DNA from: COMBO-56-21 sp038852315
GTDB lineage: Archaea > Thermoplasmatota > Thermoplasmata > UBA10834
NCBI GenBank assembly: GCA_038852315.1
Contig: JAWCKF010000024.1
Span: 1-29,395 of the forward strand
Length of the DNA: 29,395 nucleotides
Direction: 5' to 3'
Made by a program: the position numbers and the translations under genes. Numbering within the stretch: position 1 is the first letter of the stretch; the number at the start of each line of letters is the position of its first letter. Below are positions 1 to 7,078 of this stretch, piece by piece. The notes under the pieces were generated by a model that worked only from the letters and a program-made list of their open reading frames with translations, ran no database searches and was not told the DNA's origin.

Positions 1-1
1 C

Positions 2-487
2 GAAGGACCGGGACACATACCTCTGCACCAGATCGAGCTGAACGTCAGGATGGAGAAGGCTGTATGCAAGGGCGCCCCGTTCTACGTCCTCGGGCCTCTA
101 GTCACGGACGTGGGGGCGGGCTATGACCACATAACCGGAGCCATAGGCGGAGCGCTGGCTGCGTACTTCGGCGCCGACTTCCTGTGTTATGTGACCCCCT
201 CGGAGCACCTGTCGCTGCCCACGGTTGACGACGTGCGGGAGGGAGTCATCGCGAGCAGGATAGCCGCTCATGCAGCGGACATAGCCCGCGGGAAGGATCT
301 TGCCTGGGACAGGGAGATGTCCGAAGCCAGGAAGGCGCTCGAATGGGACAGGATGTACAGGCTATCCGTCGACCCCGTGACCGCCAGGGCGCGCAGGCAG
401 CGCAGGAGGTCGAAGACGCCCGATGCGTGCTCCATGTGTGGGGAATTCTGCGCGATGAAGGTCGTGGACAGGGCCTTGAACGGATGA
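2..487 (+). CDS. thiC: Phosphomethylpyrimidine synthase ThiC, C-terminal part (5' truncated by window)
   Basis: This is the C-terminal 161 residues of ThiC, the radical SAM enzyme that rearranges aminoimidazole ribotide into hydroxymethylpyrimidine phosphate for thiamine synthesis. The reading frame is open from base 2, so the gene starts outside the window. An internal ATG at 50 is not the true start, because the residues before it (EGPGHIPLHQIE) already match the conserved ThiC EGPGH segment. Also visible are GPLVTDVGAGYDHI and the C-terminal CxxCxxxxC motif (CSMCGEFC), which binds the [4Fe-4S] cluster in this family. The gene ends in TGA six bases before the stop of the convergent downstream gene. 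Thiamine synthesis may be linked loosely with the ECF transporter at the other end of the window, but nothing here shows that directly. Confidence 0.95.
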   Translation, partial: EGPGHIPLHQIELNVRMEKAVCKGAPFYVLGPLVTDVGAGYDHITGAIGGALAAYFGADFLCYVTPSEHLSLPTVDDVREGVIASRIAAHAADIARGKDLAWDREMSEARKALEWDRMYRLSVDPVTARARRQRRRSKTPDACSMCGEFCAMKVVDRALNG

Positions 488-492
488 CATCC

Positions 493-1401
493 TCAGAATG
501 ACAGCCCGAGGGGCAGGGCGACCACGGCGTCCACCACGAGGTAGACCACGCCCGCGGCCGTCGCGGACATAACGGCCGTCAGCAGCCCCTCGCCCACGGA
601 GATGTCGTTCGCGACGCTGATGGCCTTGCTGGATATCACCAGCAGCCAGACCACGCCGGCCAGCGCCACAACGACGAGCAGGACCACGCCCGCGCTCGCC
701 CTGTTCAGCTCGCTCGAGGTCCATTCCCAGATCGGCCCAGCCTCAACGACGCCGAGCCCTATCCTGAACACTGCTAGCACGATTATGTTCACGAGCACGT
801 AGAGCGGGAAGCAGTAGCCGAGGAGGGTTATCGTCGCGGCCCTCTCGCCCCTGCCGCCGAACATGCCCTTTGCGAGGGCCGACGCAGTCATCGCGAAGAT
901 CAGGAAAGTGAATATCGAGAGAAGGAGCGCTATCGCGCTGGAGGCGCCCAGATAGATGGCGTCGCGCGTGTCGTAGCCCACGAGATCTGCCATATCGATG
1001 GTGACGAGAACACTGACGGCGACGGAGAGCATCGAGAACACTATCACTATCGCGATCGCCCTGTGCATGTCGGTTGCGAGATAGAGCCTCTGGAAGGCCG
1101 ATGTGGGAGAATAGAGTATCCGGACAAGGTCGGCCAGATCCAGCCTCGGATGCTGCTTAGGCTTCCCGTACAGGTCCGGGTAGTGGGTGTGGTGGACGTG
1201 GGGATGTTCGGCCGACTCGAAGTCGGCCGGCGGTATCTGAGGGATGTAGTCTGGAGGCAGGCGCTGCTCTATCGTGGAACCGCACCTAGGACACAGGACC
1301 TTGCCCAGGCCCTGGGGCTCCACCTCCAGATACCCGTGGAACTCCAGCCCGCAGCTAGGGCACGTGATCGAGTGAGAATATGCTACGGGAGGCCCGGCCA
1401 T
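493..1401 (-). CDS. Zinc-ribbon YIP1-family membrane protein
   Basis: This is a 302-residue membrane protein. The N-terminus holds a four-cysteine zinc ribbon (C14/C17 and C37/C40, as CPSC and CPRC). A hydrophilic, His/Pro-rich linker follows to about residue 90. The segment LVRILYSPTSAFQ resembles the start of YIP1 domains, and the remaining two thirds contain about five hydrophobic helices (near 115-135, 150-172, 190-213, 235-255 and 270-292). YIP1-family proteins in prokaryotes are poorly characterised integral membrane proteins, and no substrate or partner can be inferred. The ATG at 1401 lies about 27 bases downstream of the centre of a box A element, so the mRNA is probably leaderless. 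It is convergent with thiC. Membrane topology and family are fairly clear; function is unknown. Confidence 0.75.
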   Translation of the reverse strand: MAGPPVAYSHSITCPSCGLEFHGYLEVEPQGLGKVLCPRCGSTIEQRLPPDYIPQIPPADFESAEHPHVHHTHYPDLYGKPKQHPRLDLADLVRILYSPTSAFQRLYLATDMHRAIAIVIVFSMLSVAVSVLVTIDMADLVGYDTRDAIYLGASSAIALLLSIFTFLIFAMTASALAKGMFGGRGERAATITLLGYCFPLYVLVNIIVLAVFRIGLGVVEAGPIWEWTSSELNRASAGVVLLVVVALAGVVWLLVISSKAISVANDISVGEGLLTAVMSATAAGVVYLVVDAVVALPLGLSF

Positions 1402-1423
1402 GCGGACACCATTGTGTCTGCGA

Positions 1424-1432
1424 GATATATGG
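1424..1432 (-). promoter_or_regulatory. Box A (TATA) of the YIP1-family gene
   Basis: On the minus strand this reads CCATATATC, a good archaeal box A. Its centre lies about 27 bases before the ATG at 1401, which is the usual box A-to-start distance. A leaderless transcript is therefore expected. Confidence 0.6.
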
Positions 1433-1465
1433 ATTGCTAGAAGCGGGCTCCCTGCCGAGGAACGA

Positions 1466-1571
1466 TGGAGCCACTGGAGGGTTTTGAACCCCCGGCCTGC
1501 GGTTTACGAAACCGCCGCTCTCTCGCGGCGCGTGCGGGTGGCCGCGCGCCCAACCGCTGAGCTACAGTGGC
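1466..1571 (-). tRNA. tRNA-Thr (CGT anticodon) with about 28 extra bases in the D-loop
   Basis: Read on the minus strand, a complete cloverleaf can be drawn. The acceptor stem is GCCACTG/CAGTGGC (7 bp). The D stem is GCTC/GAGC. The anticodon stem is GCGGT/ACCGC around the loop TTCGTAA, giving anticodon CGT (Thr). The variable loop is AGGCC. The T stem is GGGGG/CCCTC with loop TTCAAAA. The discriminator is U73, as known for several archaeal tRNA-Thr, and CCA is encoded at 1468-1466. The interval between the two D-stem strands is 38 bases instead of about 8-11. It starts with a normal AGCGGTTGGG loop followed by about 28 very GC-rich bases that can self-pair (GGCGCG with CGCGCC). This looks like a non-canonical archaeal intron within the D-loop, removed at a bulge-helix-bulge site; exact splice sites cannot be fixed by eye. 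A possible promoter element (CCTTAACTA) lies near 1606-1616. Confidence 0.9.
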
Positions 1572-1674
1572 ATCCTGCGTATACGTTTTCGGGAAGAAGG
1601 TCTCCGTAGTTAAGGCTTTTCGAGCACCCGGCCAGCCGACGTGCCCGTCCAGCCACTGGGTGCCGCCGGATAGA

Positions 1675-1683
1675 CTATTTAAG
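1675..1683 (+). promoter_or_regulatory. Box A of the DnaA-like/DUF835 gene
   Basis: The sequence CTATTTAAG lies 39 bases before the ATG at 1718. Transcription would start near 1705, giving a leader of about 13 bases with no strong Shine-Dalgarno sequence. Confidence 0.55.
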
Positions 1684-1717
1684 GGTTCGACAGTATTCAT
1701 CCAGAGGGACACCGCCG

Positions 1718-3871
1718 ATGGTCACAGACCTACGGATACCCGAGGGCATCATCGTCCGCACAGCCAAGGGCGGTCCCGATTCGCTCAAGAGCATTCTCGC
1801 GGACCTCAAGCAATACGGCTTCACTGGGTACGTGAAGGTAAAGCTCGCGAAGGAGATAATGAGCTCCATCGGGTACCTCGTCATCGAGCAGGGTACCCCC
1901 GTGATGGCCGTCTACGAGTTCGAGAAGTCCAAGCCGAGGGAGTTGAGGCGGATATACACCGGAGAGAAATCCCTCAGGTTCATACTCGAGGACTCTCAGG
2001 ACAAGGCCGCCGAGATTGAGCTGCACAGCCGCGTGCCTACAGAGGAGTTCGAGAGGCGGTTCCCGGAAGGAAGGCTCGCTGATATCGCCGTCACCGCTGT
2101 CGCCCGGCCGAAGGCCGCTGAGGAGGCCATTGCGGAGGAGGCCGAGGAGGTCGGCGTCGACGCCAGCAGAGAGATCATAGAGCTATGGAGGAGGAAGGGG
2201 TTCAAGGTCGACACACTCGAGGAGGCGCTAAAGAAGGGTCCGGAGGCACTCGCAAAGGAGCTGGCGCAGTTCGAGCAGGACGCTCAGAGGCTGAAGCACT
2301 TCGAGACCATACTCAACAACTTCCCGGTGATGGGACTCGAGAAGGACATCGAGGAGATAAGGGCCAAGCTGGACGATAGAACGAGGATTGCGGAGATCGA
2401 GTCGGACATAGAGTTCCTGCAGGAGAAGATAAAGCGCAGGATTCAGAAGCGAAAGGCGGAGGAGGAATCCATCAGGCAGGAGATGGAGAGGAAGAAAAGG
2501 GAGGAGAAGGCCGCCGACGTCTACGACCTGATACTGAAGTATCAGACCGCCCCCGAGGAGCCCGAGGAGAAGAGGTGCCCCAGATGTGGGGGGCCTGTGG
2601 GAGCCGACGGGGTATGCCCCCGCTGCAGCGCGGAGCAGGCCCCGATGCCCACCTATGTGAAGCCTCTGCCCGAGCACATGCTCTTCGAGAACTTCGTGGT
2701 AGGACCAGGGTCGAAGTTCCCCGTAGCTGCCGCGCTCTCAGTCGCGGAATCGCCCAGCACCAGCTACAACCCACTGCTGATATTCGGAGGGTCGGGACTG
2801 GGCAAGACCCACCTCCTGGCGGCCATAGGTAACCACACTGTGAAGAGGTCGAAGGGGGCGAAGGTGGTCTACGTCCCCGCCGACAGGTTCGTCGAGGCCG
2901 TCGAGGCTGAGAAGGACGAGAAGATCCTGAGGCGAATAAGGGAGGATCTGAAGGCCGTCGACCTGCTGCTCGTGGATGACATGCAGTTCCTGGCGGCGAG
3001 CGAGAAGGCACAGCTCGAGATGGCGAAGATCATCGACAACCTCATCGATTCGAAGAAGCAGGTCGTGCTCGCGAGCGACAGGCTCCCAGGGCAGATACCC
3101 GGGCTGAGCGACCGGCTGAACTCGAGGATCATGCTTGGGCTGACGGCGGACCTGCAGCCCCCGGATTTTGAGACCCGCGTGAAGATCATCAAGCTCAAAG
3201 CCGTGGAGAAGAAGCTCACGCTCAGCGAGGAGATAGTGAAATACATAGCTGAGAGGGTGACCGCCAACGTGAGGGAACTGGAGAGCGCGCTCGCGAAGAT
3301 CGTGGCGTTCTCCACAATAATGAAGCTGGAAGTGGACCTGAACCTGGTCTCGGACATCCTCAAGCCTCTGGCTCCAGTCCAGGAGACAAGGAAGGAGATA
3401 ATGAAAGAGGTAAAGGCCGTCCCGGGCCACTGCTACCTGATAGAGGAGGAGAGGCCCATGTACAGCAACGTCCTCCTCAGCAGGAAGATGGACGAGGGCT
3501 ACCGCGGCCTAGTGATAACCAGGATGAATCCGAAGCGCCTCAGGGACGAGTTCAAGATCGAGCCCGAGATACTCTGGCTCACCGACAAGGAGAGCGCCCA
3601 GGAGAAGACCGTAGCACCCTCGCTGGAGATGATCATCCACGTGATTCAGGAATTCATGGCGGGCGAGGAGCACGGGATGATAGTCCTGGACGGCATCCAG
3701 TACTTGATCAGCAACACCAGCTTCGAGGCCGTCCTCAGGTTCATCAGGAGCCTGATCGACGAGATCTCGGAATCCGATGACATCCTGGCCATCTCCGTCA
3801 GCCCTGACACGCTCAAACCGCAGGAGCTGTCCATACTCGAGAGGGAGATGGAGGTCCTGAACCTGGCGTGA
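1718..3871 (+). CDS. DnaA-type AAA+ ATPase fused to DUF2226-like, zinc-ribbon and DUF835 domains
   Basis: This is a 717-residue multidomain protein. Residues 1 to about 125 resemble the archaeal DUF2226 domain. Residues 150-270 are charged and helical, probably coiled coil. Residues 287-303 form a zinc ribbon (CPRCGG...CPRC). Residues about 320-548 are strikingly like bacterial DnaA domain III: NPLLIFGGSGLGKTHLLAAI (Walker A, 351-370), VDLLLVDDMQFL (Walker B), SDRLPGQIPGL with RLNSR (the arginine-finger region), ADLQPPDFETR, and NVRELESALAKI (sensor II). Residues about 565-717 match DUF835, including VLDGIQYLI. The DnaA domain IV helix-turn-helix that binds DnaA boxes is absent. ATP binding and hydrolysis are well supported. 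A replication role is not: archaea normally initiate with Orc1/Cdc6, and DUF835 proteins are often signalling-like. It may be an ATP-driven scaffold or switch. It is convergent with the zinc-ribbon gene at 3885. Confidence 0.85.
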   Translation: MVTDLRIPEGIIVRTAKGGPDSLKSILADLKQYGFTGYVKVKLAKEIMSSIGYLVIEQGTPVMAVYEFEKSKPRELRRIYTGEKSLRFILEDSQDKAAEIELHSRVPTEEFERRFPEGRLADIAVTAVARPKAAEEAIAEEAEEVGVDASREIIELWRRKGFKVDTLEEALKKGPEALAKELAQFEQDAQRLKHFETILNNFPVMGLEKDIEEIRAKLDDRTRIAEIESDIEFLQEKIKRRIQKRKAEEESIRQEMERKKREEKAADVYDLILKYQTAPEEPEEKRCPRCGGPVGADGVCPRCSAEQAPMPTYVKPLPEHMLFENFVVGPGSKFPVAAALSVAESPSTSYNPLLIFGGSGLGKTHLLAAIGNHTVKRSKGAKVVYVPADRFVEAVEAEKDEKILRRIREDLKAVDLLLVDDMQFLAASEKAQLEMAKIIDNLIDSKKQVVLASDRLPGQIPGLSDRLNSRIMLGLTADLQPPDFETRVKIIKLKAVEKKLTLSEEIVKYIAERVTANVRELESALAKIVAFSTIMKLEVDLNLVSDILKPLAPVQETRKEIMKEVKAVPGHCYLIEEERPMYSNVLLSRKMDEGYRGLVITRMNPKRLRDEFKIEPEILWLTDKESAQEKTVAPSLEMIIHVIQEFMAGEEHGMIVLDGIQYLISNTSFEAVLRFIRSLIDEISESDDILAISVSPDTLKPQELSILEREMEVLNLA

Positions 3872-3884
3872 TGCTGAGGTAGGG

Positions 3885-5528
3885 TCACACCGCCCTCTTC
3901 ATCATCTCCTTGAACTCGCGCATCTCCTTCAGGGCCTGGGCGTAGTCCCCCGCCTTCATCAGGCTCGTTGCGGACTTGAGCAGGGTGATCATGGGCGTGA
4001 TGTTGACATCCCTGCCCTTGGCCTCTATGAGGTCGTACTTGGCCTTCTGAATCTCCTCGTTCATCCTCGCTGGGATGCTCTTGTACAGCTTCTCGCGGGC
4101 GGCCTTCAGCAGCGCGTCGAGCCTGTCGAAGTCCTTGAGCTCCATCGCCTTGTTCGCGTCGACGAGCAGCGCTCGCGCCTCCTTGGTGTCGACAATGAAC
4201 GCCTCCGCATCGGCTATGAGCTGCTTCATCGAGGCGAGCTTCTTCTTCGACTCGTTGTATCTCCCTGTGATAGGCAACAGCTCGTTCTTGACCTTGTCCA
4301 CATAGACATACGCTGCCTCGACGTCGCCGGCCGCCTTCGCCCTCGAGACCTCGCGGATGTACGTCTCCGCCCTTGCGGTGTCCCCGCCGAACCCCTTCGC
4401 GAGCTTGATCTCCTCGTTTAGGCTCTCAATCTCGCCGGCGAGGTGCTTGTCCATGACGCCAAGAAGCACTGTCCTTGACTTCTGGACCAGCTCTATCGCC
4501 CTGTCAAGCTTTCTCTCACGTCCTGCCACCGCCGCCTCGTCTATGAGCTCCTTGCTCTCGGCGATGTCTACCTCCCTCTCTCTGGCCAGCGCCAACAACG
4601 GCTTCATCTCGGCGACCATGCGTGCGAGTTCCTTGCCCTTGTCCGTCACGGGCGCGGCCTTTGCCTCCGCCTTGACCGCAGGGGCGGGGGCACGCGCAGC
4701 CTCGCCAGACGGCTTCGGAGGAGGTGACGGGACCGGAGGTGCCTTGACAGGCGGCTCGGGCTTCGCCTCGGGCTCCTTCTTCCCCTTCCTGAACAGGCCT
4801 CCGAAAAGGCCCTTCCTTTCCTTCTCCTCGGCCTCCTCTTTCGGCTTCGCCGCAGGAGCTGGCGGGGCGGGCTTGGGCGGCGCCTTCGCCTCAGGAACAG
4901 CCGGCTCAGACGGCTTCTCCTCCACAGGAGGAGCGGCGATGGCCTCTGCCTCTTCCGGCTCCACGAACAGCGCTCCACAACCAGGGCAAGACTTCGCATC
5001 GACGCTCACAAGGGTGTTGCAGTTGGGGCACTGGAACATCTCTGTGCCCTCTTCGGCGAACAGCACCCCGCACTTGGGGCACGAGCTCGCACTGATTGCG
5101 ACGTGGGCACCGCATTCGGGACACTCGAAGAACTCGGACACCTCCGCCGCTGGCTCGGCCTTGGCCGTGGCCGGAGCCTCAGCTGGTTTCGGCGGGGGCT
5201 CAGGAACCGGCGGTTTCGCAGGCTCGGCCACTTCGGCCTTGAAGGATGGTGCGCGCTCTGGTGCCTGTGCGGGCTGCGGAGCTGGCCTCGGCGCCGCGGG
5301 CGGTGTGGGCTTCTCTGGCACGAGCGGCTTCGAGAATATCTCCTCAATCCTCGCCTCCAGGGAGGGCTTCTGTTGCACCTGTGCGGGCTCCGAGGCTGAA
5401 GGCTTCGTCGACTCGACCTCTATCTCGAATATCGAGAGGTCCGTTCCGCAGAATCCGCATTTCTTGGAACCTGGTGCAAGCGGAGAGTCGCATATTGGGC
5501 ACAGCTTTTCCCCGCCAGAAGTTGGCAA
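3885..5528 (-). CDS. Multi-zinc-ribbon, proline-rich, helical-repeat protein of unknown function
   Basis: This is a 547-residue protein if translation begins at the TTG at 5528. That start sits nine bases after a strong AGGAGG (5543-5538), whereas the ATG that opens the frame at 5693 lies upstream of the promoter. Three zinc ribbons are visible: residues 10-27 (CPIC...CGFC), 136-153 (CPEC...CPKC) and 167-184 (CPNC...CPGC). Long Pro/Ala/Glu/Lys linkers separate them. From about 325 to the end the protein is highly charged and alpha-helical, with several 35-40-residue antiparallel-looking repeats, for example YIREVSRAKAAGDVEAAYVYVDK and similar units. This architecture suggests a soluble scaffold or adaptor. 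It has no signal peptide or membrane helix. It is convergent with, and 13 bases from, the DnaA-like/DUF835 gene, which also has a zinc ribbon and a helical segment. A functional link is only inferred. I recognise no named family. Confidence 0.8.
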   Translation of the reverse strand: MPTSGGEKLCPICDSPLAPGSKKCGFCGTDLSIFEIEVESTKPSASEPAQVQQKPSLEARIEEIFSKPLVPEKPTPPAAPRPAPQPAQAPERAPSFKAEVAEPAKPPVPEPPPKPAEAPATAKAEPAAEVSEFFECPECGAHVAISASSCPKCGVLFAEEGTEMFQCPNCNTLVSVDAKSCPGCGALFVEPEEAEAIAAPPVEEKPSEPAVPEAKAPPKPAPPAPAAKPKEEAEEKERKGLFGGLFRKGKKEPEAKPEPPVKAPPVPSPPPKPSGEAARAPAPAVKAEAKAAPVTDKGKELARMVAEMKPLLALAREREVDIAESKELIDEAAVAGRERKLDRAIELVQKSRTVLLGVMDKHLAGEIESLNEEIKLAKGFGGDTARAETYIREVSRAKAAGDVEAAYVYVDKVKNELLPITGRYNESKKKLASMKQLIADAEAFIVDTKEARALLVDANKAMELKDFDRLDALLKAAREKLYKSIPARMNEEIQKAKYDLIEAKGRDVNITPMITLLKSATSLMKAGDYAQALKEMREFKEMMKRAV

Positions 5529-5537
5529 ACCGGAGGG

Positions 5538-5586
5538 CCTCCTTTTAATGATGCTAACGCGATTTACGATATGCCTGGATAAATAG
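5538..5586 (-). promoter_or_regulatory. Box A and Shine-Dalgarno of the zinc-ribbon gene, deciding a TTG start
   Basis: On the minus strand, box A CTATTTATCC is centred near 5583, placing the transcript start near 5556. The ribosome-binding sequence AAAAGGAGG (AGGAGG at 5543-5538) follows, with nine bases to TTG at 5528. There is no ATG or GTG at a suitable distance in this frame, so a TTG start is the best reading. Confidence 0.7.
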
Positions 5587-5663
5587 TTAATCGTTTTGAT
5601 TTCCGAAGATGATAATGATGTCAAAGCGAGGGATGGGATAACGAGCCAGTCATGAAACAGAAA

Positions 5664-5670
5664 CGTATTT
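5664..5670 (+). promoter_or_regulatory. Box A of the adenosine-specific kinase family gene
   Basis: The sequence ACGTATTTCC lies about 37 bases before the ATG at 5705. The predicted start near 5694 leaves a leader of about 10 bases. A CCCC/GGGG inverted repeat around an ATGC loop (5691-5702) lies just before the start codon. The rest of the divergent interval 5529-5704 shows no gene. Confidence 0.45.
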
Positions 5671-5704
5671 CCAAGGGCCCGTAGTTGCCCCATGCGGGGG
5701 AAAC

Positions 5705-6187
5705 ATGGAGCTGAAGTCCGTCAAAATCGACATGCCCGAAAATGCAAACGTGATCATAGGCCAGACTCATTTCATCAAGTCGGTCGAGGACATATACGAG
5801 GCCGTGGTCGGCACGGTTCCCCAAGCTAGGTTCGGACTCGCGTTCTGCGAAGCTTCAGGACCGTGCTTGGTGAGGGTTGACGGGAACGACGAGCGCCTGA
5901 AGAAAGCAGCCGCCGACAACGCCATGCGGATCGGCGCAGGCCACACCTTCGTGTTGTTTCTGGAGAACGCGTATCCGATAAACGTGTTGAACAGGATAAA
6001 GGATGTCCAGGAGGTGTGCTCAATCTTCTGCGCGACCGCGAACCCCGTGCAGGTCGTCGTTGTTGAGAACGGTCGCGGAAGGGGTGTCCTGGGCGTCATC
6101 GATGGAGAGAGCCCGAAGGGAGTGGAATCCCCAAAGGATGCTGATGATAGAAGGGCCTTCCTAAGGAAGATCGGCTACAAGCGTTGA
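5705..6187 (+). CDS. Adenosine-specific kinase family protein (DUF355)
   Basis: This is a 160-residue protein matching the small, well-conserved DUF355/COG1839 family along its whole length. Diagnostic segments are IGQTHFIKSVEDIYEAVV, FGLAFCEASGPCLVR, AGHTFVLFLENAYPINVLN and the Gly-rich RGRGVLGVIDG near the C-terminus. The family is annotated as an adenosine-specific kinase on the strength of structural and biochemical work on an archaeal member, and is widespread in archaea and thermophilic bacteria. Its physiological role is unclear. It has no P-loop, signal peptide or membrane segment, so it is cytosolic. It precedes the OGG1-type glycosylase gene on the same strand with a gap of about 22 bases, so the two may be co-transcribed. 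Confidence 0.85.
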   Translation: MELKSVKIDMPENANVIIGQTHFIKSVEDIYEAVVGTVPQARFGLAFCEASGPCLVRVDGNDERLKKAAADNAMRIGAGHTFVLFLENAYPINVLNRIKDVQEVCSIFCATANPVQVVVVENGRGRGVLGVIDGESPKGVESPKDADDRRAFLRKIGYKR

Positions 6188-6209
6188 GCGACGAACGGTG
6201 CGAATCCCG

Positions 6210-7070
6210 ATGAAGTTCAGCTTGGATGTCTGGCCTCTGGACCTTGGTATGACCCTCGGATGTGGCCAAACATTCAGATGGAGGGTCGACGGGGACGGCC
6301 ATTGGATGGGCGTCATCGATGACCAGTTCGTGAGGCTCGCGAGAAGAGGGCGGGAGCTCAGTGCGGAGGTCTTGCCAGGGAGGAGGGACGCGCCCGAACT
6401 CGTCGCGCGCTACCTCAGGACGGACGACGACATCGGGAAGATACATAGAGTGCTGGCTAGGGACGAAGTCTTGGCTCGCGGCTTGCAGCGCTTCAAGGGC
6501 CTCAGACTCGTGAAGATGGACGAGTGGGAGTGCCTCGCGAGCTACGTCCTTGCCACTTATGCCAACATTCCGAGGATTGCTGGGATGATAGAGCGAATCT
6601 CGCTCGCTCTCGGCGAGGAGATATCCCCGGGTATCCATGCCTTTCCGCGAAGGGAGCGCGTCGCTAAGGCTGGGTCTCAGAAGTTGAAGAAGCTCGGCCT
6701 CGGTTACAGAGCACACTATCTCTCTGAGCTGAGCGAGGGCATCGACGAGGCGCGCATCTCTCGCATGAGGGGGCTGCCGTACGAGCAGGTCAGGGAGGAG
6801 CTGATCGAACTGCCTGGCGTCGGTGACAAAGTCGCAGACTGCGTCGCGCTTTTCGGCTTCGGCATGCTTGAGGCTTTTCCCATAGACGTCTGGGTCGAGA
6901 GGGCTCTCGCAAGGCTTTATGGTAAGAGGGGGTCCTACTCCGAACTGAGGAGGTTCGCTGTGTCGAGGTTCGGAAGGTTCGCAGGGTACGCCCAAGAGTA
7001 CATGTACCACAACGAGCGGCTGAGGGCTAGAACTGGCGTGTGTATGTTCCTCGAGCGGCGTGGCCGATGA
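6210..7070 (+). CDS. ogg: OGG1-type 8-oxoguanine DNA glycosylase/AP lyase
   Basis: This is a 286-residue base-excision repair enzyme of the HhH-GPD superfamily, Ogg1 type. The N-terminal OGG domain contains CGQTFRW, the counterpart of SGQSFRW in eukaryotic OGG1. The catalytic domain has YANIPRIAGMIERI, LGYRAHYL and the helix-hairpin-helix LPGVGDKVADC, whose lysine (codon at 6828) is the Schiff-base nucleophile in this family. PIDVWVER follows, with the conserved aspartate (codon at 6885). It should remove 8-oxoguanine opposite C and nick the abasic site. I chose the ATG at 6210 because GGTG at 6197-6200 is a plausible ribosome-binding core nine bases upstream. A GTG start at 6198 would add four residues. 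It is convergent with the Lhr gene, with only eight bases between stops. Confidence 0.9.
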   Translation: MKFSLDVWPLDLGMTLGCGQTFRWRVDGDGHWMGVIDDQFVRLARRGRELSAEVLPGRRDAPELVARYLRTDDDIGKIHRVLARDEVLARGLQRFKGLRLVKMDEWECLASYVLATYANIPRIAGMIERISLALGEEISPGIHAFPRRERVAKAGSQKLKKLGLGYRAHYLSELSEGIDEARISRMRGLPYEQVREELIELPGVGDKVADCVALFGFGMLEAFPIDVWVERALARLYGKRGSYSELRRFAVSRFGRFAGYAQEYMYHNERLRARTGVCMFLERRGR

Positions 7071-7078
7071 GCGATCGG

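Noticed and set aside
1718..3871. Naming the DnaA-like protein as a replication initiator, with an origin next to it
   Set aside because: It has no domain IV, and I saw no cluster of DnaA-box or origin-recognition-box repeats in the flanking DNA. Only the ATPase similarity is supported.
4357..5586. A 409-codon open frame on the plus strand opposite the zinc-ribbon gene
   Set aside because: It is Ser/Ala/Gly-rich with no recognisable domain and mirrors the Glu/Lys/Pro-rich minus-strand gene. The minus frame has zinc ribbons, a promoter and a ribosome-binding site.
5588..5640. ATGATAATGATGT in the divergent interval looked like box C of another C/D sRNA
   Set aside because: No CTGA box follows at guide distance and no closing stem can be drawn.
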